Shown here: positions 17,108-25,468 of the stretch, piece by piece
How the letters are laid out: every line of letters begins with the position of its first letter
How positions within the stretch are numbered: the first letter of the stretch is position 1
Assembly (NCBI RefSeq): GCF_001544575.2
Contig: NZ_FCNY02000010.1
Span: forward strand, 248,001-312,000
Source of the DNA: Caballeronia cordobensis
Lineage (GTDB): Bacteria > Pseudomonadota > Gammaproteobacteria > Burkholderiales > Burkholderiaceae
Direction of reading: 5' to 3'
Length of the DNA stretch: 64,000 nucleotides
Notes under the pieces: generated by a model
What the model saw: the letters and a program-made list of their open reading frames with translations, nothing else
The model's database searches: none
Told to the model about the DNA's origin: nothing
Position numbers and translations under genes: made by a program

Positions 17108-18367
17108 TTAGGCGCCGGACGAAGCCTCCAGTCCTTTCACTGTATAACCGGCAACTTGCTTGTAGCTCGCAGTAATGCTCTGAAGTTCGGCCTCGTCGAT
17201 AATTCCTGCAAGCGACGTGAACGGCTGCCCATTCGTCCTTTCATGCACCACTTGCAGGATCTTGTCAGGCGGCGCCTTGCGATTGGTAAGCACCACCTCG
17301 CCCGTCGCCTTCACGCGTTCCCTGTCGTAAGCCATAAGTGCCTCCGGACCGACGCCGATGTCAACGAGATATGCGCTGAGCACGTCCGCATCGACGATCG
17401 CTTGACCCGCGCCGTTGGAACCACGCGGCACCATCGGATGAGCCGCGTCGCCAAGCAGCGTGAGACGACCGAACGTCCACCGCGGCAGCGGGTCTTGATC
17501 CACCATCGGGAACTGCAAAATGCCTTCCGTTGATTCGATCATGGCCGCCACGTCGAGCCAGTCGAAGTGCCAGTCGGCGAACGCTGGGAAGAAATCCTCG
17601 AGGCGGCCCGCACCATTCCAGTCGCGACGCGCAGGCTGTGGCGCATTGATCTCCGCCACCCAGTTCACGAGCTGACGGCCCTGTTCGTCGACATTGTCGC
17701 GAATCGGGTAAATGACCATCTTGCCGACGCCTGGCACCAGCGCGCCGGCGCGCACCATCGTAGCGCCACTGAGAAAGGGCTTCCAGTGAACCGCGCCGCG
17801 CCACATGTTCACGCCCGAGTAACGCGGTGCCCCTTCATCTGGATAGAACTGCTTGCGCAGCGCCGAATGCAGGCCGTCACATGCGACGGCAACCGAAGCT
17901 CTAATGGCGTAAGCGCGATCGTTCGAATCCACGAAGTTGACGATGGCTTCGTCATCCGAACTCGATGCACCAACGCACTTGCGATCGAGCACGACGGCAT
18001 CGTCACCGAGGCGTTCGCGTACCGCTTCCAAGAGCGTGGTTTGCAGATCTCCGCGATGAATCGAGAACTGTGGTGTCGCATAGCCGGCAGCAACGCCCGA
18101 CGGCTCACGATAAATCAGTTGGCCGTGTCTGTTAAAAAAGGCAGCTTCCTTCGTTGCCACTGCGACTTGAGCCAGCCGTTCGTTAAGGCCGAGACGCCCC
18201 AGCACCTTCGTGGCATGCGGCAACACGTTAATGCCTACGCCGAGCGGACGAAGCTCTGGCACCGCTTCATACACGCGGCAACTGATTCCCGCATCGTGCA
18301 GCGCAAGCGCGAGCGTCAATCCGCCAATGCCCGCACCGATCACCGCGACTTCACATTCCTTTGACAT
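17108..18367 (-). CDS. FAD-dependent aromatic hydroxylase, probable 3-hydroxybenzoate 6-hydroxylase
   Basis: A 419-residue class A flavoprotein monooxygenase. FAD-binding GAGIGGLTLALAL at the N-terminus, the DG motif as ACDGLHS in the middle, and the GD motif as LLGDAAHPM near residue 300. GGAGGAGAT is next to the ATG at 18367. This class hydroxylates phenolic acids with NADH and O2. The adjacent marR, transporter and gentisate dioxygenase, fumarylpyruvate hydrolase and isomerase genes make 3-hydroxybenzoate (to gentisate) the best candidate substrate; salicylate is an alternative. A 20-bp operator-like repeat lies 61 nt upstream. Confidence 0.85.
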   Translation of the reverse strand: MSKECEVAVIGAGIGGLTLALALHDAGISCRVYEAVPELRPLGVGINVLPHATKVLGRLGLNERLAQVAVATKEAAFFNRHGQLIYREPSGVAAGYATPQFSIHRGDLQTTLLEAVRERLGDDAVVLDRKCVGASSSDDEAIVNFVDSNDRAYAIRASVAVACDGLHSALRKQFYPDEGAPRYSGVNMWRGAVHWKPFLSGATMVRAGALVPGVGKMVIYPIRDNVDEQGRQLVNWVAEINAPQPARRDWNGAGRLEDFFPAFADWHFDWLDVAAMIESTEGILQFPMVDQDPLPRWTFGRLTLLGDAAHPMVPRGSNGAGQAIVDADVLSAYLVDIGVGPEALMAYDRERVKATGEVVLTNRKAPPDKILQVVHERTNGQPFTSLAGIIDEAELQSITASYKQVAGYTVKGLEASSGA

Positions 18368-18427
18368 ATCTCCTCCGTGCACAATCGTGCGATTCACGAA
18401 CGACACCAGTTCTTGGCATCGGCGATA

Positions 18428-18447
18428 ATTGACAGACGTCTGCCGAA
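18428..18447. promoter_or_regulatory. 20-bp operator-like repeat, copy 1 (MarR candidate)
   Basis: ATTGACAGACGTCTGCCGAA with a perfect 10-bp palindromic core CAGACGTCTG at 18433-18442. It lies in the divergent promoter between the hydroxylase gene and marR and is repeated exactly at 19136-19155. On the plus strand it contains a -35-like TTGACA pointing to marR. Probable binding site of the adjacent MarR protein. Confidence 0.7.
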
Positions 18448-18556
18448 TATTAGTGAGAGCCGGGCGCCGTGTCAACAACGTTCGAAAGACTTGACGAGCT
18501 TGCTGCAAGCGCTAGGTTAAACTTGCTCCGCACAGAGCTTATAACCGTTACGCGGA

Positions 18557-19063
18557 ATGACAAAGAGAACCGCCCAATCGCCCACCACTTCCGACCCGGC
18601 GCTCGATGAACTCTATCGGCGCCCGGGCTTTTTGATTCGCCGGGCGCACCAGATTGCGATGGACATGTTCATCGAGGCGTGCGCGCCGATCGATCTGACG
18701 CCAAGTCAGTATGGCGTGCTCTATATTCTCAACGTAGCTGGGCCGATGAGTCAGATCGGCGTCGCGCGCCTGATCGGTCTTGACCGGTCGACCACTGCGC
18801 TCGTCATCAAGCTGCTCACCGAACGCGGCTTAACGATGAAATCGCCCAGTCCGCTCGACGCGCGCAAGGTCGAAATACTGATCACGGCGGACGGCAAACA
18901 CGCGTTGCGCCAGGCCGCAAAGTTTGCCGAACGGGAGCGTAAGTCGCTGCTTGCGCCGTTCAGCGCGGAGGAAGCGTCCACTTTTCTCCGATTACTCGCG
19001 AAGTTTGTAACGCACCATAACGAGAATACGCGCGTGAGTATCGTCGGATCCATCGACGCATAA
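18557..19063 (+). CDS. MarR-family transcriptional regulator
   Basis: A 168-residue winged-helix protein. It shows LTPSQYGVLYILNVAGPMSQ, then the recognition helix region IGLDRSTTALVIKLLTERGL, and the wing SPLDARKVEILITADG. MarR proteins are dimers that release DNA when they bind phenolic ligands. It lies between the FAD hydroxylase gene (divergent) and the transporter/gentisate genes, and both flanking promoters carry the same 20-bp palindromic repeat. It is therefore a likely repressor of the whole gentisate block, with autoregulation. Confidence 0.9.
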   Translation: MTKRTAQSPTTSDPALDELYRRPGFLIRRAHQIAMDMFIEACAPIDLTPSQYGVLYILNVAGPMSQIGVARLIGLDRSTTALVIKLLTERGLTMKSPSPLDARKVEILITADGKHALRQAAKFAERERKSLLAPFSAEEASTFLRLLAKFVTHHNENTRVSIVGSIDA

Positions 19064-19097
19064 CTCACTCAGTCTAAAGCCCCGGCTCAATCGGTCT

Positions 19098-19127
19098 GCG
19101 ACGATGCATGCAGTCATGCATCGTCGC
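19098..19127. promoter_or_regulatory. 13-bp perfect inverted repeat (hairpin or operator)
   Basis: GCGACGATGCATG-CAGT-CATGCATCGTCGC, with a 4-nt spacer. It lies 35 nt after the marR stop and just upstream of the transporter promoter. No T-run follows. The inner part ATGCATG-N4-CATGCAT has the same geometry as a palindrome at 24668-24685. It could terminate marR transcription or bind a regulator. Confidence 0.55.
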
Positions 19128-19135
19128 ATTCCCAT

Positions 19136-19165
19136 ATTGACAGACGTCTGCCGAAATGTGACTAT
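19136..19165 (+). promoter_or_regulatory. Promoter with overlapping 20-bp repeat copy 2
   Basis: ATTGACAGACGTCTGCCGAA (19136-19155) is identical to 18428-18447. Within it TTGACA (19137-19142) is a perfect -35, followed 17 nt later by GACTAT (19160-19165) as a -10. The start of transcription would fall near 19172, so the transporter is translated from the later ATG at 19262. A repressor bound here would block the promoter. Confidence 0.65.
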
Positions 19166-19261
19166 CGGTTCGTGATTGCGAGAGAGCGTGCTGTCGAAGA
19201 GTCGATGCGGGCCGTCGCGACACCTCGTCAAAACAATGCTCGTGGCGGAGCAGGAGACTGT

Positions 19262-20611
19262 ATGCAACATATCGATATCACCCGGCTCGTCGACGAAGGC
19301 CCATTCGGCAAGACACGCTTTCTCGTGGCACTGCTGTGCTGTCTAGCTGTGTTCTGCGATGGCTTCGACACCCAAGCCATCGCGTACATCGCGCCGGCGC
19401 TCGCCGCGGAATGGCATGTGAGCAAATCGGCCTTCGGCCCTGTGTTCGCCGCGAGCCTCGCCGGTCTGATGGTCGGCGCTCTATTGTTCGGTTCGCTGTC
19501 CGACAGGCGTGGTCGCAAAATCGGGCTAATCCTGAGCGTGGTCGTGTTCGGCGCGTTTTCACTTCTGACCGCAAGCGTCGATTCGGTCGGCGCGCTTCTC
19601 GTCATGCGATTCCTGACCGGCCTCGGTCTTGGCGGCGTGATGCCGAACGCGATCGCGCTGACGTCCGAATACGCCCCAGCACGAATTCGCAGCACGGTCG
19701 TGATGGTCATGTTCTGCGGGTTCTCGCTCGGCGCGGCGCTGGGTGGAGTGGTGGCGGCATCGCTGATCGGCCATTTCGGATGGCGCAGCGTGCTGATAGC
19801 CGGGGGAATCGCACCGTTGTTGCTTACACCTGTGCTAATGCGCTATCTGCCGGAATCGCTCGACTACATGGTGGCGAAGGGCATGGCGCGGGAGCGGATC
19901 GTAGCGGCGTTGGCGCGCATCGCGCCAACCGTCGACATCGATCCCGACGACCGGTTCATCCGCCATGCGCGTGATGCGGCCCGGTCATCGGTGGCCGAGT
20001 TGTTCTCGAAGGATCGTGCGCGCACGACAGTGCTGTTTTGGCTGATCTTCTTCATGAGTCTGCTCGAGGTGTATCTGTTTTCGAGTTGGCTGCCTATTTT
20101 GCTCAGCGAAAGCGGGCTGTCTGTCGATCGCGCGGTGACGACCAGCAGCCTATTCCAAGTTGGAGGCGTGGCGGGCACCTTGCTGCTCGGGCGCTTTATT
20201 GACCGTCGCTGGCCGTTCGCGCTGCTGTCGCTCGTCTATGCGGGGGCGTCGGCCGCCGTGCTGCTGCTCGGCTTAAATGTGCACGGCGCTTTTTCTGTGA
20301 TGGTCTGCGCCATTCTCGCGGCGGGTTTCTGCATCGTCGGTGGTCAGATTGCTGCGAACGCGCTGGTGGCGCGCAGCTATCCGACTGCGATTCGCGCGAC
20401 CGGCGTCGGCTGGGCGTTCGGCGTCGGGCGCATCGGCTCCATCATGGGACCGCTCATTGGCGGCGCTTTGCTCGAAATGCGATGGGATCCCGCGCATCTG
20501 TTCATGCTCGGCTGCGTTCCCGCGCTCGTGTCCGCTGGCGCCGCATGGGCACTTCACGCGCGCCGGGTCGAGGGCAACGCGGTCACGGCGCTGGAGCAGG
20601 GCGGTGCCTGA
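19262..20611 (+). CDS. MFS aromatic acid:H+ symporter (3-hydroxybenzoate/gentisate type)
   Basis: A 449-residue transporter of the aromatic acid/H+ symport group (PcaK/BenK/MhbT-like). It begins with the short cytoplasmic HIDITRLVDEGPFGKTRF, then FCDGFDTQAIAYIAPAL, with the conserved DGFD motif. LLFGSLSDRRGRKIGL is the MFS loop signature. AGGAG is placed before the ATG at 19262; upstream frames precede the predicted transcription start. It heads an operon with gentisate dioxygenase, fumarylpyruvate hydrolase and maleylpyruvate isomerase, so it most likely imports 3-hydroxybenzoate or gentisate. Confidence 0.9.
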   Translation: MQHIDITRLVDEGPFGKTRFLVALLCCLAVFCDGFDTQAIAYIAPALAAEWHVSKSAFGPVFAASLAGLMVGALLFGSLSDRRGRKIGLILSVVVFGAFSLLTASVDSVGALLVMRFLTGLGLGGVMPNAIALTSEYAPARIRSTVVMVMFCGFSLGAALGGVVAASLIGHFGWRSVLIAGGIAPLLLTPVLMRYLPESLDYMVAKGMARERIVAALARIAPTVDIDPDDRFIRHARDAARSSVAELFSKDRARTTVLFWLIFFMSLLEVYLFSSWLPILLSESGLSVDRAVTTSSLFQVGGVAGTLLLGRFIDRRWPFALLSLVYAGASAAVLLLGLNVHGAFSVMVCAILAAGFCIVGGQIAANALVARSYPTAIRATGVGWAFGVGRIGSIMGPLIGGALLEMRWDPAHLFMLGCVPALVSAGAAWALHARRVEGNAVTALEQGGA

Positions 20612-20719
20612 TGCCGGCTAAACAACTGAAACTGTCGCTGATTCTTCGCGGAGCACGACGCAGAACAGGGCGTTCCTACGCGTCGCATTCGATCGACCAA
20701 CGTCAGAAGGAGACATGCA

Positions 20720-21766
20720 ATGTCCACGGAACAGATCCGCGCGTCGCGCGCGGCGTACTACACAAAGATTGCACAGCAACGCATGGCACCGTTGTGGGAA
20801 TCACTGCACAACTTGGTGCCGAAGACGCCGCAGCCGAAGGCCGAGCCCGCCATCTGGAAGTATTCCGAAGTGCGCGAGCTGGTCATGCAGGCGGGCGACG
20901 TCATCAGCGCCGAGGAAGCCGTGCGGCGCGTGCTGGTGCTCGAAAACCCGGGGCTGCCGGGAAAGTCGAGCATGACGCCGAACCTATACGCCGGGCTGCA
21001 ACTGATTTTACCCGGCGAGATTGCACCGAGTCATCGCCACACGCAGTCGGCGCTGCGATTCATCGTCGAGGGCAAGGGGGCGTGGACGGCGGTTGATGGT
21101 GAGCGCACCACGATGCATCCAGGCGACTTCATCATCACGCCGTCATGGACCTGGCACGACCACGGCAATCCCTCGGTCGACGAAGGCGGCGAGCCAGTCG
21201 TTTGGCTCGACGGTCTGGACATTCCCTTGCTCGCGCAGATTGACGCAGGCTTCGCCGAGAACTATCCGGAGAAGACGCAGCCTGTGTCACGCGCGGAAGG
21301 CGAGAGCTTTGCGCGCTTCGGGCACAACATGGCTCCGGTGCGGCATCGCGTAAGCGATCCGACCTCGCCGATCTTTAGTTACCCCTACGCACGCAGCCGC
21401 GAAGCGCTCGACACTCTGTATCGCAACGGAGCAGTCGACGAGTGGGATGGCGTGAAGCTGCGCTACGTCAACCCGACGACCGGCGGTTGGCCGATGCCGA
21501 CGATCGCCACCTTTATGCAGTACCTGCCGGCGGGCTTCAACGGACGCACCTACCGCAGTACCGACGCTACGGTGTATTGCGTCGTCGAAGGTAACGGCGA
21601 GGTGGCCATCGGCGAGCGCGTGTTCAGCTTCGCACCGCATGATGTGTTCGTGGCACCGTCGTGGGCACCGGTTCGGCTGAATGCCTCCGCGGAGAGCGTG
21701 TTGTTCAGCTACTCGGATCGCCCGGTGCTGTCCGCACTCAATCTCCTTCGCGAAGAGCGTCACTGA
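20720..21766 (+). CDS. gtdA: Gentisate 1,2-dioxygenase
   Basis: A 348-residue two-cupin iron(II) dioxygenase that opens gentisate to maleylpyruvate. The first cupin holds the metal-binding motif in PSHRHTQSALRFIVEG and the closing WTWHDHGNP. The second cupin spans about 240-340, with RSTDATVYCVVEGNG and FAPHDVFVAPSW. Length and layout match NagI/GtdA-type enzymes. AGAAGGAGACATGCA precedes the ATG. It sits between the aromatic acid transporter and fumarylpyruvate hydrolase in one operon. Confidence 0.95.
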   Translation: MSTEQIRASRAAYYTKIAQQRMAPLWESLHNLVPKTPQPKAEPAIWKYSEVRELVMQAGDVISAEEAVRRVLVLENPGLPGKSSMTPNLYAGLQLILPGEIAPSHRHTQSALRFIVEGKGAWTAVDGERTTMHPGDFIITPSWTWHDHGNPSVDEGGEPVVWLDGLDIPLLAQIDAGFAENYPEKTQPVSRAEGESFARFGHNMAPVRHRVSDPTSPIFSYPYARSREALDTLYRNGAVDEWDGVKLRYVNPTTGGWPMPTIATFMQYLPAGFNGRTYRSTDATVYCVVEGNGEVAIGERVFSFAPHDVFVAPSWAPVRLNASAESVLFSYSDRPVLSALNLLREERH

Positions 21767-21823
21767 ACTTCATATCAACGAGCGTACTGCGCTTCCATTC
21801 TTTCCATTCGAGTCGATACCATC

Positions 21824-22522
21824 ATGGCATTCGTTTTCCCTCCCGAAGCACCGGTCGCGGTTCCTGTCGCGGGCCGCGATGCCCAATTTGCCGTACGCCG
21901 CGTTTATTGCGTGGGCCGCAACTATGCCGCGCATGCGCGCGAAATGGGTTTCGATCCCGATCGCGAGCCGCCGTTCTTCTTCTGCAAGCCCGCCGACGCC
22001 ATCGTGCCCGTTGGCTATGACGAGACCCTCGAACTTGCGTACCCGTCGGAAACCCGGAACTATCACTACGAAGCCGAACTGGTTGCAGTGATCGGCAAGG
22101 GCGGCTCAGACATCACGCTCGAGAACTCGTTGAGTCACGTATGGGGCTACGCGGTCGGTCTCGACATGACCCGCCGCGACCTACAAATGAAGATGCGCGA
22201 GATGGGCCGTCCCTGGGAAATTGGCAAGGCGTTTGACCGTTCTGCGCCGCTCGGCCCGATTCATCCGGTGAGCGACGTCGGCCACTTTGAACAAGCCGGG
22301 CTCTGGCTCGATGTCGACGGCGTCACAAAGCAGAAGAGCGATGTGTCGCATTTGATCTGGTCGGTCGCGGAGACGGTCGCATATCTGTCGAAATTCTTCC
22401 GACTGGAACCGGGCGACGTGATCTTCACTGGCACGCCGGAAGGTGTCGGCGCCGTCAAGCCGGGCAACACGATGAAAGTCGGCGTGGAACGCCTCGGCGA
22501 ACTGACCGTACGCGTCGTGTAG
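21824..22522 (+). CDS. nagK: Fumarylpyruvate hydrolase (FAH family)
   Basis: A 232-residue single-domain FAH-fold enzyme. It shows the diagnostic RVYCVGRNYAAHAREMG, PPFFFCKPADA, the metal ligands in YHYEAELVAVIGK and GLDMTRRDLQ, and DVIFTGTPEGVG. This subgroup hydrolyses fumarylpyruvate to fumarate and pyruvate, the last step of the gentisate route. Its place between gentisate dioxygenase and the GST-type isomerase is the standard nag/gentisate order. Confidence 0.94.
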   Translation: MAFVFPPEAPVAVPVAGRDAQFAVRRVYCVGRNYAAHAREMGFDPDREPPFFFCKPADAIVPVGYDETLELAYPSETRNYHYEAELVAVIGKGGSDITLENSLSHVWGYAVGLDMTRRDLQMKMREMGRPWEIGKAFDRSAPLGPIHPVSDVGHFEQAGLWLDVDGVTKQKSDVSHLIWSVAETVAYLSKFFRLEPGDVIFTGTPEGVGAVKPGNTMKVGVERLGELTVRVV

Positions 22523-22545
22523 CGCGACATCCGTCATCATCGACC

Positions 22546-23199
22546 ATGGGATCCGCCGTGCAATTACATAGCTTCTTCAACAGCTCGACGTCATATCGCG
22601 TGCGCATCGCGCTGGCGCTCAAGGGTGTCGCTTTCGATACCCTGCCGGTCAACATACGCAAGGGCGAGCACCGCGCCGTCGACTACATCGCGAACGTAAA
22701 TCCATCCGCCGCGGTGCCGGCTATTGTCGACGACGGCTTCACACTGGGTCAGTCCATCGCGATCATCGACTATCTCGACCAGGTTCATCCTGAGCCACGG
22801 TTGATTCCGTTACAAACGCACAGCCGCGCGCGCGTGCTCGAGTTCGCTTCGCTGATCGCCTGCGACATTCATCCGGTGAACAACCTCCGAGTGCTGCGGT
22901 ACCTGGAGACGGAACTGGGCGTGACGGCGCAGCAAAAGAGCGACTGGTACCGTCACTGGATCGCGGAGGGCATGGAAAGTGTGGAGCGAATGCTCGCTCG
23001 CGAGAATTCCGGACCGTGGTGCTTCGGCAACCAGCCGACGCTCGCGGATGTGTGCCTCGTGCCGCAAATCTCGAACGCCTTGCGGATGGGCTGCGATCTC
23101 CGTCCCTACGCGCGGAGCCTAGCGGTGTATGAATTTGCCGCGGATCATCCGGCGTTCGTACGCGCGGCGCCGGCGCGCCAGCCGGATTTCGTGGCCTGA
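22546..23199 (+). CDS. nagL: Maleylpyruvate isomerase (zeta-class GST)
   Basis: A 217-residue glutathione S-transferase of the zeta/MaiA class. The N-terminal thioredoxin-like domain contains SFFNSSTSYRVRIALALKG, with the SSxSxRVR active-site motif, and AAVPAIVDDG plus QSIAIIDYLD for glutathione binding. The helical C-terminal domain follows from about residue 85. It isomerises maleylpyruvate to fumarylpyruvate using glutathione. Last gene of the gentisate operon, followed by a strong terminator. A GTG at 22558 is an alternative start. Confidence 0.93.
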   Translation: MGSAVQLHSFFNSSTSYRVRIALALKGVAFDTLPVNIRKGEHRAVDYIANVNPSAAVPAIVDDGFTLGQSIAIIDYLDQVHPEPRLIPLQTHSRARVLEFASLIACDIHPVNNLRVLRYLETELGVTAQQKSDWYRHWIAEGMESVERMLARENSGPWCFGNQPTLADVCLVPQISNALRMGCDLRPYARSLAVYEFAADHPAFVRAAPARQPDFVA

Positions 23200-23225
23200 C
23201 AGAAGCTCGTGGATGAATGGTTCAG

Positions 23226-23255
23226 GGCAGATCCATGACTGGATCTGCCTTTTTT
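23226..23255 (+). terminator. Rho-independent terminator of the gentisate operon
   Basis: GGCAGATCCA-TGAC-TGGATCTGCC, a perfect 10-bp stem with a 4-nt loop, followed by six T. It starts 27 nt after the isomerase stop and separates it from the convergent porin gene. Confidence 0.93.
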
Positions 23256-23327
23256 CGTTGGTCGGTCAGCAGAGGGATTCTCCCTGATTGACGCGGTGGC
23301 CCCAACCTCGATTCATGAATCGGCAGG

Positions 23328-24371
23328 TCAGAACGTATGCACCATCCCGAGTTGCACGCCGCGTGCGGGGGCGCCCGGATAGGCGACGGGAATGCCCGCG
23401 GTCGTCGCGCCGTTCATGGCGAAGGTAGCGCGGTTGTGGTTCTCGATCCAAGATGCGGCAGCGTACACGTTGGTCCGCTTGGAAAGGAAATAGTTAAGCA
23501 TCACGCCGACCTGATCAGCGTTACTGTCTAGGTTCGACTTGTCGTGCAAATGTGCCGCTCCGAAGGAGAAGAACGTCGCCGGATCGAACATGTAGCGCAC
23601 CGATGCCGTGAACACGTCACGGTTTAGCGGCGTGTCCGATTGCCGGTTGTTGTTGTAGCCGAGATAGAAGGTGATATTGCCAAAATTGTACGAGGCGCCG
23701 GCATAAAGCGCTTTCAAGACTGTGCCGGCACTTGAACCTGGCCACACAACTCCCACCGGGTCTTCGACGCGCTGATAGCCGACTACCGCACCTACCGGCC
23801 CTTTCGCGTATTGGATGCCGATGTGATAACTCGCGATCCCGTTCTGCGACGAATTGCTCGCATCGCGAAGACTGATCATCAACTGCGCCTTGGTACCAGC
23901 TATCTCGGGCGACTGGTAGGAGATGGCATTGCTCACGCGGGGGACGATTGCAAGAAAACTGATTAGACCGGAACCGATTGTCAGGCCGTTGAACGCGTCG
24001 AGCGCGCCGGAGACCGGAATATATACAGGCGAGTTCTGTCTGCCGAAGCGAAACTCGCCATAGGGACTAGCGAGTCCGACCCAAGCTTGGCGGCCGAAGG
24101 CCGAGTTCGGAATACTTGCCGCCCCTGTTGTGGTGAGGATGCCTTGCTCCAAGACGAAATTAATGGAGTAGCCGCCGCCAATATCTTCCTTGCCAAGCAT
24201 GCCGAATCGCGATCCTAGATACATGCCCGGATCCATGCGCGCAGTCGTCCCACCACCAGTGTTCGCTACTTCTATGCTGTTATCCAGCAAACCATAAAGC
24301 GTGACGCTCTGTGCATGGGCTTGCGAGGCGCAAGCGATCAGGGCGGCGCAAAACAAGTGCTTCGTCTCCAT
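23328..24371 (-). CDS. Burkholderia-type trimeric porin
   Basis: A 347-residue outer-membrane porin. A signal peptide of about 20 residues ends at SQAHA; the mature protein starts QSVTLYGLLDNSIEVANTG. SRFGMLGKEDIGGGY, FGRQAWVGL and a closing LGMVHTF with terminal Phe are typical. It is oriented away from the tautomerase operon and shares with it a 344-nt upstream region that contains GntR-type boxes. It probably admits the aromatic substrates of these blocks; this is inferred from position. Confidence 0.92.
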   Translation of the reverse strand: METKHLFCAALIACASQAHAQSVTLYGLLDNSIEVANTGGGTTARMDPGMYLGSRFGMLGKEDIGGGYSINFVLEQGILTTTGAASIPNSAFGRQAWVGLASPYGEFRFGRQNSPVYIPVSGALDAFNGLTIGSGLISFLAIVPRVSNAISYQSPEIAGTKAQLMISLRDASNSSQNGIASYHIGIQYAKGPVGAVVGYQRVEDPVGVVWPGSSAGTVLKALYAGASYNFGNITFYLGYNNNRQSDTPLNRDVFTASVRYMFDPATFFSFGAAHLHDKSNLDSNADQVGVMLNYFLSKRTNVYAAASWIENHNRATFAMNGATTAGIPVAYPGAPARGVQLGMVHTF

Positions 24372-24715
24372 TCCGTATTCCTATTTTTTTATGCGCGCTT
24401 GGCAGGAAACGACGGCGCGATGGTTTCATGACGTCGAACGGGTTTTTATGTGACGGTCGCAACACTTCGCGAGGAGGTATGGCAGACGCAGCACCCGCAC
24501 CGGTCGCCGATCGTCACCCGACGAGTTTGTGCATAAAAGAATTTTTGTGCAAGTAAGGCTAATCCCCGACCAGTGGCGGCGCTTCAATAAAACGCGCGGA
24601 GCGGCAATGTAGGCCGGGCGCACGAGCAGTTTGATACCCGGCTAGGGACAAACCCTTTGTTTGCAGAATGCATGAAAACATGCATACTTGGGGCGAGTCA
24701 TCCGAGGAGACAACC
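24372..24715. promoter_or_regulatory. Divergent regulatory region with GntR-type boxes
   Basis: A 344-base gap between the divergent porin and tautomerase genes. It contains TTTGTGCATAAA at 24526-24537 (one mismatch to the perfect palindrome at 28358 and 28463), a half-box TTTGTGCAAGTA at 24544-24555, and the palindrome ATGCATG-AAAA-CATGCAT at 24668-24685. A short plus frame here has no family similarity. The boxes fit the GntR regulator encoded at the end of the downstream operon. Confidence 0.55.
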
Positions 24716-24955
24716 GTGCCGTTCGTAAACGTCCAGCATCTGGCGGGTGCGTTCACCCGAGAGCAACAACTGGCAATCATGGAAGACATCGTTGCGGCCG
24801 TCGTGCGACAGGGCGGCGAGGGCATCCGCCCCGCAACGATCGTCACGATTACCGAAGTTGCGGACGGACTTTGGTCAGTAGGCGGTCAGAGTCTGACTAT
24901 GAAGGAAGTCGAGCGGCGCCGGGCTGCCCGTGCCGCGTCGTCCGATAAATCTTGA
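24716..24955 (+). CDS. Tautomerase-family protein (4-oxalocrotonate tautomerase-like)
   Basis: A 79-residue tautomerase-superfamily protein. I chose the GTG at 24716 because it gives M-PFVNVQHL, placing the catalytic proline directly after the initiator Met, and it has GAGGAG 6 nt upstream. An ATG at 24668 would bury that proline and lies inside a palindrome. Downstream, FTREQQLAIMEDIVAAVVRQ and EVADGLWSVGGQ fit the beta-alpha-beta fold. It probably tautomerises an enol product of ring cleavage in the operon with AtaL-like, FAH and dehydrogenase genes. Confidence 0.85.
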   Translation: MPFVNVQHLAGAFTREQQLAIMEDIVAAVVRQGGEGIRPATIVTITEVADGLWSVGGQSLTMKEVERRRAARAASSDKS

Positions 24956-24991
24956 GTCCCGCCATCTTCAATCGTTAAGGAGAATCAGCCG

Positions 24992-25453
24992 ATGTACGCC
25001 ATTTCTGCAGCTTTCCAAGTAAATCCGGCCAACGAGCCCGTTCAACTAACACGCGCCCAGATGTGGAAGGGCCTGGTTCAGAAGGCTGAATACGCGGTTC
25101 CGTTCGTGCCCGCGATGAAAGAGTGCGAGGTCATCGAGAGGTTCGAGGACGGGTTCATTCGCCAGATTTCGCTGCGCGGCAAGACGGTCCGCGAGCGCAT
25201 CACGTTCACGCCCGAGGTGCAGGTGCACTTTCAGCGCATCGAATCGGCAGACAACGGCTGGATCACGAATGTGCTGAGCGATTCTGAGCGCGGTCTCACG
25301 CTGACGTTCACATTCGCGCTGGTGTTCGACGGCATCGCGGCCGGGTCGGAGGACGAAAAGCGCAAGGGTGAAGAAGTGCGCGAGAGTTATGTTGAAGCGA
25401 TTTCGGCAACCATCGCGGAGACGCGCCGCCGCGTGCAGGCCGGTGAGATCTGA
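24992..25453 (+). CDS. AtaL-like / DUF1857 SRPBCC-fold protein (copy 2)
   Basis: A 153-residue paralogue of the gene at 13641. Shared features are the VNPAN opening, LTRAQMWKGLVQKAEYAVPF, IRQISLRGKTVRERI, and a long C-terminal helix. The two proteins are clearly related but not close to identical. TTAAGGAGAATCAGCCG precedes the ATG. It lies between the tautomerase and a FAH protein. A ligand-binding or small enzymatic role in handling hydrophobic aromatic intermediates is plausible from the fold, but unproven. Confidence 0.85.
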   Translation: MYAISAAFQVNPANEPVQLTRAQMWKGLVQKAEYAVPFVPAMKECEVIERFEDGFIRQISLRGKTVRERITFTPEVQVHFQRIESADNGWITNVLSDSERGLTLTFTFALVFDGIAAGSEDEKRKGEEVRESYVEAISATIAETRRRVQAGEI

Positions 25454-25468
25454 TCACAAGACCCGACG

